Part shown: one piece after another, positions 25,102 through 32,815 of the stretch | How the letters are laid out: every line of letters begins with the position of its first letter | Position numbering within the stretch: the stretch's first letter is position 1 | Origin: Paenibacillus sp. DMB5 | GTDB lineage: Bacteria; Bacillota; Bacilli; Paenibacillales; Paenibacillaceae | DNA length: 33,135 nucleotides | Assembly (NCBI RefSeq): GCF_001517085.1 | Contig: NZ_LRAC01000160.1 | Location: forward strand, 1-33,135 | Direction: 5' to 3' | Program-made: the position numbers and the translations under genes | The notes under the pieces: generated by a model | Database searches by the model: none | Seen by the model: the letters and a program-made list of their open reading frames with translations, nothing else | Told to the model about the DNA's origin: nothing

Positions 25102-25160
25102 ATATTTACATCCTTCCTAAATAGGCAGATTAATTTGAAAGTTTGTTAGTGGTATAAATG

Positions 25161-26000
25161 CTAATTTGTACTGACATTATTTGTAGACCAGTTGAATTTC
25201 TGTACGGCACTTTTTAACTCTTCTTTCTGATTTACATTATCTAATATGCTTATAACTAATGTATACAGCGCTCCGAAATATTCAAGTGCATCTTCCTCAC
25301 TTCCATCACCGTGTATTATTTCACTGAGTTGGCTGAAGAGGTTATATCTATTTTCCGAGAATGACGCTGGGATAATTGAGTGCTGTTCATCCACATCTTT
25401 CAGTATTTCAGAAAAAAAGCGTCTGTTTCCATTCCTTCTATATAGAGCAATGTTATTGGAATTTGCAATGCTGTAGGTTATAGATTCATACACTTTTCTT
25501 AGATAAATAATTGCACCTGAACCAAGTCCATCTCTGTATGCTCGGTTTGCTTTTTCGAGCCATTCACTAAATTCACCGTATTTCTCAGATTGTAATTTCA
25601 CACCTTCGGTTAATTTTTCTCTAAAATGCAATATGCGTACTTTAGGTGACTGATACCGAATATCCTCTTCGGCTTCGACTAAAAACCAAGTATGGACAAT
25701 TGAACCACAATTGCATTGCAAAATGCAGTCAATGCTAATTACTTGTTTATTTACAATAATTCCTCGAAGCCCTTGCTCTTTATGAGAGTTAAAAGTGCGT
25801 AAGTCCTCACATTCTGTGCAGTAGTAATTCAAAGATACTTGTCCAGCCTCTAAAATGATATGTTGTCCAATTAGCAGGGAGATATCACCCTCATTTTCAT
25901 CGCTATATTCATAGTCTCCCATTTCTTCTGGAAACCAAAACGTGTCAACTTGTTGGTAATCCTGCGCTGGTGGCTTTCTCAATAACTTACTCAAATCCAT
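25161..26000 (-). CDS. Zinc-binding protein with a DUF4145-like domain, inside the hsd operon
   Basis: The 279-residue protein has a likely zinc site from CTEC (in YYCTECEDLRTF) and CNCG (in LQCNCGSIVHTWF). After that comes a helical region with WLEKANRAYRDGLGSGAIIYLRKVYESITYS, resembling DUF4145 proteins, which are often found inside type I restriction operons and are related to HEPN-type helical domains. A GTG at 26018 is possible, but the ATG at 26000 has AGGTGG at seven bases. It starts 11 bases after hsdR ends. The classical HEPN RxxxxH motif is not obvious, so RNase activity is not claimed. A modulating or anti-phage role is inferred from position. Confidence 0.78.
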   Translation of the reverse strand: MDLSKLLRKPPAQDYQQVDTFWFPEEMGDYEYSDENEGDISLLIGQHIILEAGQVSLNYYCTECEDLRTFNSHKEQGLRGIIVNKQVISIDCILQCNCGSIVHTWFLVEAEEDIRYQSPKVRILHFREKLTEGVKLQSEKYGEFSEWLEKANRAYRDGLGSGAIIYLRKVYESITYSIANSNNIALYRRNGNRRFFSEILKDVDEQHSIIPASFSENRYNLFSQLSEIIHGDGSEEDALEYFGALYTLVISILDNVNQKEELKSAVQKFNWSTNNVSTN

Positions 26001-26011
26001 ATCATCCCCAC

Positions 26012-29000
26012 CTAACACTCATCTCTTAGTGGCAGTAATTTTGAATCTAAAATAGTTTTCCAATACTGCTCTATAACGAGAAGCCGCTTTCTGTATTTTT
26101 CATTAAATATAGCTTCAAAGTCGTCTTTGCTTAACCTCGATGCTTCACTTATTACATTGATGAAAGGCACAACCCCGCTATTGGCGCGATATTCATTAAA
26201 ACTGGTTTGTAGGTTAGCTTCTGGTACTTTCAATATTTCAGCAGTAGTGTGTAGTATATAATCAATCTCATCAGCGAAATAAGCACTCCAATCCTTTGTA
26301 GGCCGATTTTTATCAATGTCATCCAAAATGGTTTTATATATGATCTGAACGGATGCGGGTTTTGTGTTAACTTCTTGTATGATTTTCTCACGCAAATCAT
26401 TTCTATCTGTTTTATTCGTAGACTTTTGATATTTGCTCAGAAGCTGATTTATGTAGAAGCTATCAATGCGTTCTTCATACACAGCCCTTTGTTCACTCGT
26501 AAATTCAATTTCTTGAAGCAAGTTATCCATTTCATCTCCAGTTTGATTTTCTAACTCAAATCGGATTTCAGATTTTAGATTTTCACAATGCCCTTTTTCT
26601 TCGGGAATTGCCTTCACAATATGCTCAAGCTCCTTATAATCCTCTTCATAATCCTCATAGCTTTTTATGGCTCTTTGGATTTTTTCAAGTCTTTGAAAGG
26701 CTTTCACTTGTGCAATCTTGTTTTTGATATTATGGGAGTCAATTTCCAATTCCCGTTTTGCTTGTTGAAGTTCTTCGTGTGCTGCTATGAATGCGATTTT
26801 CACTTCGGCATATTCATGCGGCATTAAGGCTTCCCAATTTTGCTGTTGATTCGTAAAAAGACGAATGGCATCCTCCACGTTTTTACGCATGGTAGCAGGC
26901 TTTCGAAACGATACCACAATACCATGGTCTTTGCCAGGTGCAATGCGATTTGTTCTTGAAAATGCCTGTAACAATTTTTGATATTTCAGTTCACGGTCAA
27001 CGTATAAAGTCTGTATTGTAGGCGCATCAAATCCTGTCAGTAAACGGTCAACTACAATAACCATATCAAGCCATTGTCCATCTTTTTGATATTGAACATC
27101 TTTCCGTGCAAGACGGTTAATAATATTTTTGTTAAATTGTTCAGTATCTGTGTAATTAGCACCAAAAGCAATGTTATATTCTTGCATAATGACATTGACT
27201 TCTGCTTGCGCTTCGTTCATCTCACTCTGATTTTCACTAATGGAATAAGTGACTGTCACTCTCGGAAAATCAGGGTCCCGTAGTGTGTGCCGTTCATCTA
27301 ACTCTCGCCCGTTTAACAGAGTCCCATCATCTTTCATTTTTTTCAACTTGTGATAAATAAGTTTAGCTTGAGTGATGGAGTGTGTTGTAAGAACAGCACT
27401 CATGGTCGGATAGCCATTTTTCACCTTGAAACGCTCTATAACGGACTGGCGCTTGAATATTTTTTTAAGCATGGCTTCAATATAATCATCACGTTCAAAT
27501 AACGCTTTATCTTGTAGTTCCTCCTTCTCAATTTCAGTCATGTCTGCAAGTTTTTTTATTGGATCGAGTTTCGGGTATTTTTCTTTTACCGTTCTATACA
27601 AGTATTCTGCTTTGCTCTCTTCATCCAATAGGCAATGGTATTGCACCTGGAAGTTCAAGACAGAGCTATCGTCCATAGCATTTTTTGTAGTATACGCATG
27701 GAGTAAATTCCCATACTGTTGTTGTGTTGTTCTTGCGAAAGTCCCGTTTTCTTGTTTTTGGTTCTCCTCAAAAATCGGAGTGCCAGTTAAACCAAACCAT
27801 GTTGAGTTAGGCAGGAGCTTTTTGATTTCTTTCATTTGCTCATCGCTGACTGCACGATGACACTCATCCACCACAAAAACAATATGTTCGTTTTTCAGTT
27901 TCTCAAATTTGTTATTTTCCGTTTCTTTAGCACCTCTGACAGCAGCACTCAGCTTTTGAATAGTTGTCACAATAATGGTGTTATTATTTTTTTTGCTTAA
28001 TAGGCTATTGTTAAGTTGACGTTGATTATCGACGCCGACAATAAGAGCATTTTCTTTAACACTGCCCGATGCCGTTCCTGTATGGAACTCAGATGCAAAT
28101 TTATTAAATTCGCCTTTGGTTTGGCTGTCTAAATCTGTTCTATCAACCACCATAACCGTGCGGTCTACTCCAATGGATGTCTGTGCTAAAAGTTTAGTTG
28201 CCACAAAACTTGTTATTGTTTTCCCTGAACCAGTGGCATGCCAAATAAAACCGCCCTCATGCTTAGCTGCTTTACCGATAATCTTTTGTATAGCATGGAT
28301 TTGGTATGGTCTTAAAACCATTAAAAACCTTTGGCTTTTCTGATCGTCTACCAAAATAGTGAATTTACTAATCAATTCGTGGGCAGAAGGAATACGTAAA
28401 ATCTGCCTTGTGAAATCATAAAGATTTTCGACAGGTTCATTATCCGACGTTCTCCAGTTGAACAGAAATTTCTTTGCAGCTTCAAAAGCTTTTGAAGTGT
28501 TAGCTCCAGGACGTGCAAAATATTTTGTAGATATTTTGTTACTAACCACAAAAATTTGAGTGGTCGCAAAAATACCATCAAAAAAACCACTCTCTGCATA
28601 ACGTTGTATTTGTTCGAACGCCTGCATATAACCATCTTTTGCAGATTCAGTTTTTAATTCAACATGAATAACCGGCAAGCCATTAATCAACAGGGTTACA
28701 TCACCACGCATATCAGTAATAGTGTCTGGATTAATTTGATTTACAACTTCATAGCTTGAAATACCTCCAGAAATATCCTTATTACTGAACATTACAAGTG
28801 GCACTCTACCACGTTTTACATCTTCTCTCTCAATATGAATGGCTGCAATACCATTTTCACCTCGAAGCCATTGAGAAGCGTTAAAAGGAGTCGCTGTCAA
28901 TCGCTTAAATTCAACCTTTAACTGTTCAAATTCTTTGTCTGTAAGTGGCACACCGTCTAGTCGTGCCAAGTTAATACGATTGATATGTAACCGTAAATTA

Positions 29001-29107
29001 TTCCAAAGAGCAGCTTCGGTTTTTAAATCGTCACGATATGTCCATTGGTTTTCCCGTTGAGTTAGTATTTCAATAAAACTCTTTTCTGTTTGGGCTTCGT
29101 GGTTCAT
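26012..29107 (-). CDS. hsdR: HsdR, type I restriction endonuclease/translocase subunit
   Basis: HsdR translocates and cuts unmodified DNA as part of the R2M2S1 complex. The 1031-residue protein has the N-terminal nuclease with aspartate 136 in MRGDVTLLI and the ELK of VIHVELK (150-152), then a superfamily 2 motor: Walker A HATGSGKT (about 290-297), DECH (414-417), motif III GLTGTP and motif VI QAFSRTNR. The C-terminal third is helical, for binding HsdM. GGAGGA eight bases before the ATG supports the start. It is the first gene of the hsd transcript. Confidence 0.97.
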   Translation of the reverse strand: MNHEAQTEKSFIEILTQRENQWTYRDDLKTEAALWNNLRLHINRINLARLDGVPLTDKEFEQLKVEFKRLTATPFNASQWLRGENGIAAIHIEREDVKRGRVPLVMFSNKDISGGISSYEVVNQINPDTITDMRGDVTLLINGLPVIHVELKTESAKDGYMQAFEQIQRYAESGFFDGIFATTQIFVVSNKISTKYFARPGANTSKAFEAAKKFLFNWRTSDNEPVENLYDFTRQILRIPSAHELISKFTILVDDQKSQRFLMVLRPYQIHAIQKIIGKAAKHEGGFIWHATGSGKTITSFVATKLLAQTSIGVDRTVMVVDRTDLDSQTKGEFNKFASEFHTGTASGSVKENALIVGVDNQRQLNNSLLSKKNNNTIIVTTIQKLSAAVRGAKETENNKFEKLKNEHIVFVVDECHRAVSDEQMKEIKKLLPNSTWFGLTGTPIFEENQKQENGTFARTTQQQYGNLLHAYTTKNAMDDSSVLNFQVQYHCLLDEESKAEYLYRTVKEKYPKLDPIKKLADMTEIEKEELQDKALFERDDYIEAMLKKIFKRQSVIERFKVKNGYPTMSAVLTTHSITQAKLIYHKLKKMKDDGTLLNGRELDERHTLRDPDFPRVTVTYSISENQSEMNEAQAEVNVIMQEYNIAFGANYTDTEQFNKNIINRLARKDVQYQKDGQWLDMVIVVDRLLTGFDAPTIQTLYVDRELKYQKLLQAFSRTNRIAPGKDHGIVVSFRKPATMRKNVEDAIRLFTNQQQNWEALMPHEYAEVKIAFIAAHEELQQAKRELEIDSHNIKNKIAQVKAFQRLEKIQRAIKSYEDYEEDYKELEHIVKAIPEEKGHCENLKSEIRFELENQTGDEMDNLLQEIEFTSEQRAVYEERIDSFYINQLLSKYQKSTNKTDRNDLREKIIQEVNTKPASVQIIYKTILDDIDKNRPTKDWSAYFADEIDYILHTTAEILKVPEANLQTSFNEYRANSGVVPFINVISEASRLSKDDFEAIFNEKYRKRLLVIEQYWKTILDSKLLPLRDEC

Positions 29108-29483
29108 GGGCTAATCCTCCACAATTATAAATTCTCTTGAATTCTTCACCACCAACAAGCATGTGCATTCTCGCATTCGCTTTGAAGCTTCTAGACTTGC
29201 TGTTCCGTATTTAAGAAATCAAATAATACAGTTAATGACGCAATTTAAATCCATGTATTCCATTATTTTATATATAATCGCACTCATAATTTGCACCCAA
29301 ATGAATATATCGAATGTTATTAATACTATTGTGACTATTGTGGCCTCACCTGAAATCCAAGTATTGTTAAATGGGTATATTATTAAGACCATCTGAGTTG
29401 TTGATGTATGTGGAACAATTAGATACAATCCACCTCACCTATCCAGAACAAGAACCCAAATATACATCAATTAATACTAATTT
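29108..29483. other. Intergenic region upstream of hsdR
   Basis: No convincing gene is seen. Two small frames on opposite strands lack ribosome sites and read as hydrophobic AT-rich chance. The hsdR promoter must be here, but I find no -35/-10 pair good enough to name. A TATAAT sits so close to the hsdR ribosome site that it is unlikely to be used. Confidence 0.4.
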
Positions 29484-30113
29484 CTAGTATTGCAAGAATG
29501 TACTTTTAGCTGTTTTCCCAATTATGTTTGTGCCGATTCCATCTACTGCTCCTCCGATTAAACCGCCTAGCACTGGAACAGCTTTCCCTAAATTTATAAC
29601 TCCTTTTTCCCCAAACTTAGTTAATAATCTAGCTCCTACTTTTTTGTTTATAGTTTTAATTACTTCGTTTGGAATTTTTCTAATCGCTTGCCTAGCTAAT
29701 ATATTTCCTGTTTTTATACCAGCCTGCTTCAATATATCTGTAGCGGCTTGTCCTGTAAGGCATACAAAAACCAACGTTTTAACTTCATCTTCTGTTGGAT
29801 CATACCCTCGCATGTAAGCAATAGCCGCTATCATTCGTATTTGTACATACATTACTGAAGCAAGATTAGCAGGTATAGCTACAGGAAGGGTAATAAGACC
29901 ACCTAAGCCAGTTAAAAAACCACTTGTGATTCCTTTAGTATTTTGCCAACGGATTAAAGCATCAATGGCTTTATCAGTTGAACTGTACTTTTTCAAATAG
30001 TTTTCAGCCAACTCTTTAACTGTATCTGTTCCTGGTAAACCATTTATCGCTTTTTCGTAAGACCACTCTAACAATTGTGTTATTTTCCCTTCGGTCAATG
30101 TATCTTTAGCCAC
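29484..30113 (-). CDS. EcsC-family protein
   Basis: The central block GITSGFLTGLGGLITLPVAIPANLASVMYVQIRMIAAIAYMRGYD matches the EcsC-family pattern when read in parts: a glycine-rich amphipathic or membrane-dipping segment followed by the IRMIAAIA helix and a GYDP turn. The C-terminal part is basic and glycine-rich (GKAVPVLGGLIGGAVDG). The function of the family is poorly defined; related proteins are membrane-associated and some occur near phage-defence genes. The start is GTG at 30113 with AGGAG ten bases upstream. Length 209 residues is usual. Confidence 0.75.
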   Translation of the reverse strand: MAKDTLTEGKITQLLEWSYEKAINGLPGTDTVKELAENYLKKYSSTDKAIDALIRWQNTKGITSGFLTGLGGLITLPVAIPANLASVMYVQIRMIAAIAYMRGYDPTEDEVKTLVFVCLTGQAATDILKQAGIKTGNILARQAIRKIPNEVIKTINKKVGARLLTKFGEKGVINLGKAVPVLGGLIGGAVDGIGTNIIGKTAKSTFLQY

Positions 30114-30746
30114 TATGTATACGCTCCTTTAATTCTTAATATCTTACTAATTATATTATAATTGTATCTTCTTAATATTGTTATGTCTTTATTCATTTCT
30201 TTCACTATCTCGAAAAACAGTAATTTAAAAAATTGATATAGAAAACAAGATTACGATGGTTTAACCTTATTGCAGCTTTAGTATAATTCTATTGATAACA
30301 GAGTTTTTAAAAAAACTGCATCAAGATATTTATCATTGAACTGCTAATTCATGAGATTATAAATTTCGTCTCCCTCATATTATCAGAGCTAGTCTAAGCT
30401 AGTTAATGGCAAGAGCTTAAATTACTATCCCTACTACCCTCTCGCTCCAAATGAAGCCTTCTAGCAGCGTACAAAGCCACAGCAAATTCATTAATCCAAA
30501 CAATCCCCGTTGATACGCGTTTGTCTCTAAAGAAAATAAAGTTCTAGAGTAAAAATAAAGTGTTAGACTCGACAAATAAAATTGATGAGAGAATAAATAA
30601 AGTAATAATTAATGATAACGTATCAACAAGCTAACCGGCAGGAGAGATATTTTAGTTGCCTTGAAAAAGCTGGGTAAGTTACAAATGACATAGGTAACGA
30701 ATCATATGGCGTGATATCATGAAGAAAAATGAATGGAGAATACATG
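30114..30746. other. Long intergenic region with gene-fragment traces
   Basis: No complete gene is seen. The minus strand at about 30403-30540 has 40-odd open codons reading RDKRVSTGIVWINEFAVALY, which looks protein-like but has no start. The plus strand has a 21-codon frame at 30612-30677. At 30692-30709 the sequence CGAATCATA matches half of the island dyad, close to the next gene. Confidence 0.4.
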
Positions 30747-31343
30747 ATGGGAAATCGTTGGGAAGTTGACGAATCAAGAACACATCTTAGTAAAGTGTGC
30801 CCTTGTGGTAAGGGCGGGATATCTATAACTACAAACTCTTTATCTGACGATTATGGGCGGACAAAAGAAGAAGACGAAGACCCTGTAATGACCTGTATGG
30901 AATGTCATACAAAATATATAAGCACCATTTATGGCTGGTTGCCACGTGAACTTGCACCAAACTACCAAGAAATGAATGTTCAGTATGAAGAGCAAAAAAT
31001 ATATATTCATCAACTCTTAATAAATAAATATCTAACTTCCGTAACTGAGAGCCTACGTAACTTGGGATATAAAGAGCTATATGAAATCTTAAACAAAACG
31101 CCAGAGCTAAGTACTCATAACACTTACCCAACATTTCGAAAGCACATGAATAAATATGGAAAACCGTCAGCATTTAGAGATATTGATAGAATCGCATATT
31201 TTAAAACATTAATTTACCTTATTAATTATTTTAATTTGGGATTAAACCAAGAAGAGGAAGCGTTAATTTCAGAATGGGAACTCGTCGGGAAGAAAAAGAG
31301 AGATTATTTGAAATCTCAATCTATTGTCCATAAAACACTGTAA
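30747..31343 (+). CDS. Hypothetical protein with a CxC...CxxC zinc site
   Basis: I do not recognise this 198-residue protein. Near its N terminus KVCPCGKGG and TCMECHTKY form two cysteine pairs about 35 residues apart, likely one zinc site. The remainder is helical and charged (YLTSVTESLRNLGYKELYEIL, RDIDRIAYFKTLIYLINYFN). GGAG at 30735-30738 favours the ATGs at 30744 or 30747 over the one at 30729. It is followed by a hairpin at 31407-31438. A half-match to the island dyad lies about 40-55 bases upstream. Confidence 0.75.
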   Translation: MGNRWEVDESRTHLSKVCPCGKGGISITTNSLSDDYGRTKEEDEDPVMTCMECHTKYISTIYGWLPRELAPNYQEMNVQYEEQKIYIHQLLINKYLTSVTESLRNLGYKELYEILNKTPELSTHNTYPTFRKHMNKYGKPSAFRDIDRIAYFKTLIYLINYFNLGLNQEEEALISEWELVGKKKRDYLKSQSIVHKTL

Positions 31344-31406
31344 TTTTTTGGTGATTTTACTTTGCAACAGTACTATATTAACTTTTTAAGCTTATATGCA
31401 AACGAA

Positions 31407-31438
31407 AAGCCCCTCTTCGAAATTTCGTAGAGGGGCTT
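31407..31438. terminator. Hairpin after the zinc-site hypothetical gene
   Basis: A ten-base stem AAGCCCCTCT/AGAGGGGCTT encloses an inner CGAAATTTCG palindrome. The plus side has no T tract; the minus side reads TTTTCG. It is probably a weak terminator for the plus-strand gene. Confidence 0.6.
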
Positions 31439-31511
31439 AATCTGAGCAAAATGTGGATAATGTATGGCGCGCTACATTAGCTCTTTAGTCTTTGCATGAT
31501 TTCATTTAATT

Positions 31512-31529
31512 CTATATGATTCGATATTC
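31512..31529. promoter_or_regulatory. Island dyad copy upstream of the PD-(D/E)XK-like gene
   Basis: CTATATGATTCGATATTC shares the central 12 bases TATGATTCGATA with copies at 19916 and 19969. It lies about 125 bases before the nuclease-like gene at 31655, so it may control that gene. Confidence 0.5.
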
Positions 31530-31654
31530 GTCTTAGCGATTGTGACCAACTTCAAATTCATTCCATGGGTTATCGCTTTCTTTCTGCTACTAGGAACATC
31601 TATAATCTGTACATATGCATGTAAAAATTCAAATTTCAGTGAGGTGTTCAAAAG

Positions 31655-32197
31655 ATGGCTGATAAAAAAAAATTAGCGACAGGGCATTACGAGGTCATAG
31701 GGGAGACTTACGCAAAGATGGAGTTTTATGAACAAGGTTGGAATCCCTATACTAGATTTTTGGATGTTGAAAAAATTGATTTAATATTAAGAAAAAGAGT
31801 TAATAATCAAATTTTATACAAAGAAATTCAGGTCAAATTTGGCAAGTTATACGAAGTTAATACTAAATTTGAAAAGCTTCATTTTGACTTAACCTCATGG
31901 AGATTCTTTAATCCAAATGAATTTGATAGTTATGAGGAAAATGATAGTCTATATATTGCCTATGTTTTATCAAAAGATTACAAATACGAAGGTGATATTT
32001 TTATTTTTCCAGTGAAGGAATTTTCCTCGCTACTAAAGCAAGCTATACCAAGTAAAGACAAAGTGAAGTTATATATCTCCCATTCAATCAAAGAAGATAA
32101 GTGGTACATCAGGAAACGTTCTAAGTTTGATCACACCGATGAACTATCCGTAATTGATGTGACTCATTATCGTAGGAACTTCGATATGCTTTTGTAG
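31655..32197 (+). CDS. PD-(D/E)XK-superfamily nuclease-like protein
   Basis: In the first 65 residues, GETYAKMEFYEQGW is followed by KIDLILRKR (aspartate 42) and YKEIQVKFGKLYE (glutamate 57, glutamine 59, lysine 61). A D-x(n)-(E/Q)xK arrangement on consecutive strands after an N-terminal helix is the core of the PD-(D/E)XK fold, here with a QVK variant. The remaining 115 residues have no motif I know. Length is 180 residues. GAGGTG eight bases before the ATG gives a firm start. A hairpin terminator follows. The target, and whether it cuts DNA or RNA, cannot be told from sequence. Confidence 0.6.
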   Translation: MADKKKLATGHYEVIGETYAKMEFYEQGWNPYTRFLDVEKIDLILRKRVNNQILYKEIQVKFGKLYEVNTKFEKLHFDLTSWRFFNPNEFDSYEENDSLYIAYVLSKDYKYEGDIFIFPVKEFSSLLKQAIPSKDKVKLYISHSIKEDKWYIRKRSKFDHTDELSVIDVTHYRRNFDMLL

Positions 32198-32271
32198 TAA
32201 TTAGTATTAATTTATTTTTCTGAAATCGTAATAATAAAAATGCTAAGTCTTATTTATAAATATTAGTAATT

Positions 32272-32297
32272 AACCCGCAAGCGCAGCTTAGCGGGTT
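32272..32297 (+). terminator. Hairpin terminator after the PD-(D/E)XK-like gene
   Basis: AACCCGC/GCGGGTT with an inner AAGC/GCTT extension forms a strong hairpin about 75 bases past the stop. The T tract is short (TTT). Confidence 0.6.
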
Positions 32298-32314
32298 TCA
32301 CAATAGGCATTAGT

Positions 32315-32604
32315 TTATTTTAAAGATGCTGTTTCAAAAAAATCAATGCCGTCTGAAGTGATGTGGATAGCAAGCATATCGTTACCAACAATAGATGTTA
32401 TCTCAATAAATTTTTTCCCCTGTAAGTAATGGTAAGCCTTATGGTGTTCATTATCTAAAAAAACTCGTTTTTTAATCCTACTAGTCCTTCCTGTCTTCCC
32501 TTTGCAAAGGCTTCAGGACCGCCAGAAAAATAAAGTTCATACAAGTCCTCAAGTATTCGTAATCTAAGATTTTGTCTTTCTGCTATTTTCTTTATGTCAG
32601 ACAT
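32315..32604 (-). pseudogene. Winged-helix-like regulator, frameshifted at an A_AAA_AAC site
   Basis: From the ATG at 32604, with AGGAGG five bases upstream, the frame reads MSDIKKIAERQNLRLRILED and ends at a TAG at 32455-32457 (49 residues). Moving back one base at AAAAAAC (32473-32467) lets translation continue to 32315 with EHHKAYHYLQGKKFIEITSI and HITSDGIDFFETASLK. Together these look like a winged helix of about 96 residues: two helices, a linker, a third helix and a two-strand wing. The same frame also extends upstream to 32709 with a hydrophobic segment (LLTILAFIPLIYFIYIS), but that GTG has no proper ribosome-site spacing. It could be a pseudogene, an error, or programmed -1 frameshifting. 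Confidence 0.6.
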
Positions 32605-32732
32605 GTTTTCCTCCTTAATGGAGAGTATAAGGTGTTTCAACTTATCTAAGCTTATATAAATAAAATAAATGAGTGGAATGAAAGCCAGAATTGTAAGAAG
32701 AAAATCCACCCCCTATCAACAACTTTAATAAA

Positions 32733-32815
32733 TCATACAATTTGGTATGAAATTATATAATCCTGATACATACGCAGCTATATTGAATCATACATTTTTG
32801 TATCGAACAATACAT
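32733..32815. repeat. Second cluster of 18-bp dyads
   Basis: Copies related to the 19896-19986 array occur as CTATATTGAATCATACAT (32778-32795) and TTGTATCGAACAATACAT (32798-32815), again 20 bases apart. More distant dyads with the same arm spacing lie at 32733-32750 and 32754-32771. They lie directly upstream of the frameshifted winged-helix gene, where a self-regulating repressor would bind. Confidence 0.65.

Noticed and set aside
29163..29428. Two small opposed frames with a hydrophobic segment upstream of hsdR
   Set aside because: Neither has a ribosome site, and hydrophobic frames are expected by chance in AT-rich DNA.
29402..29428. TGTATGTGGAACAATTAGATACAA as another island dyad
   Set aside because: The arms are present, but the spacing is far wider than six bases and the centre does not match.
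30403..30540. Minus-strand open stretch reading RDKRVSTGIVWINEFAVALY
   Set aside because: It looks protein-like, but it has no start codon, is only about 40 codons long and matches nothing I know, so it is noted only in the intergenic entry.
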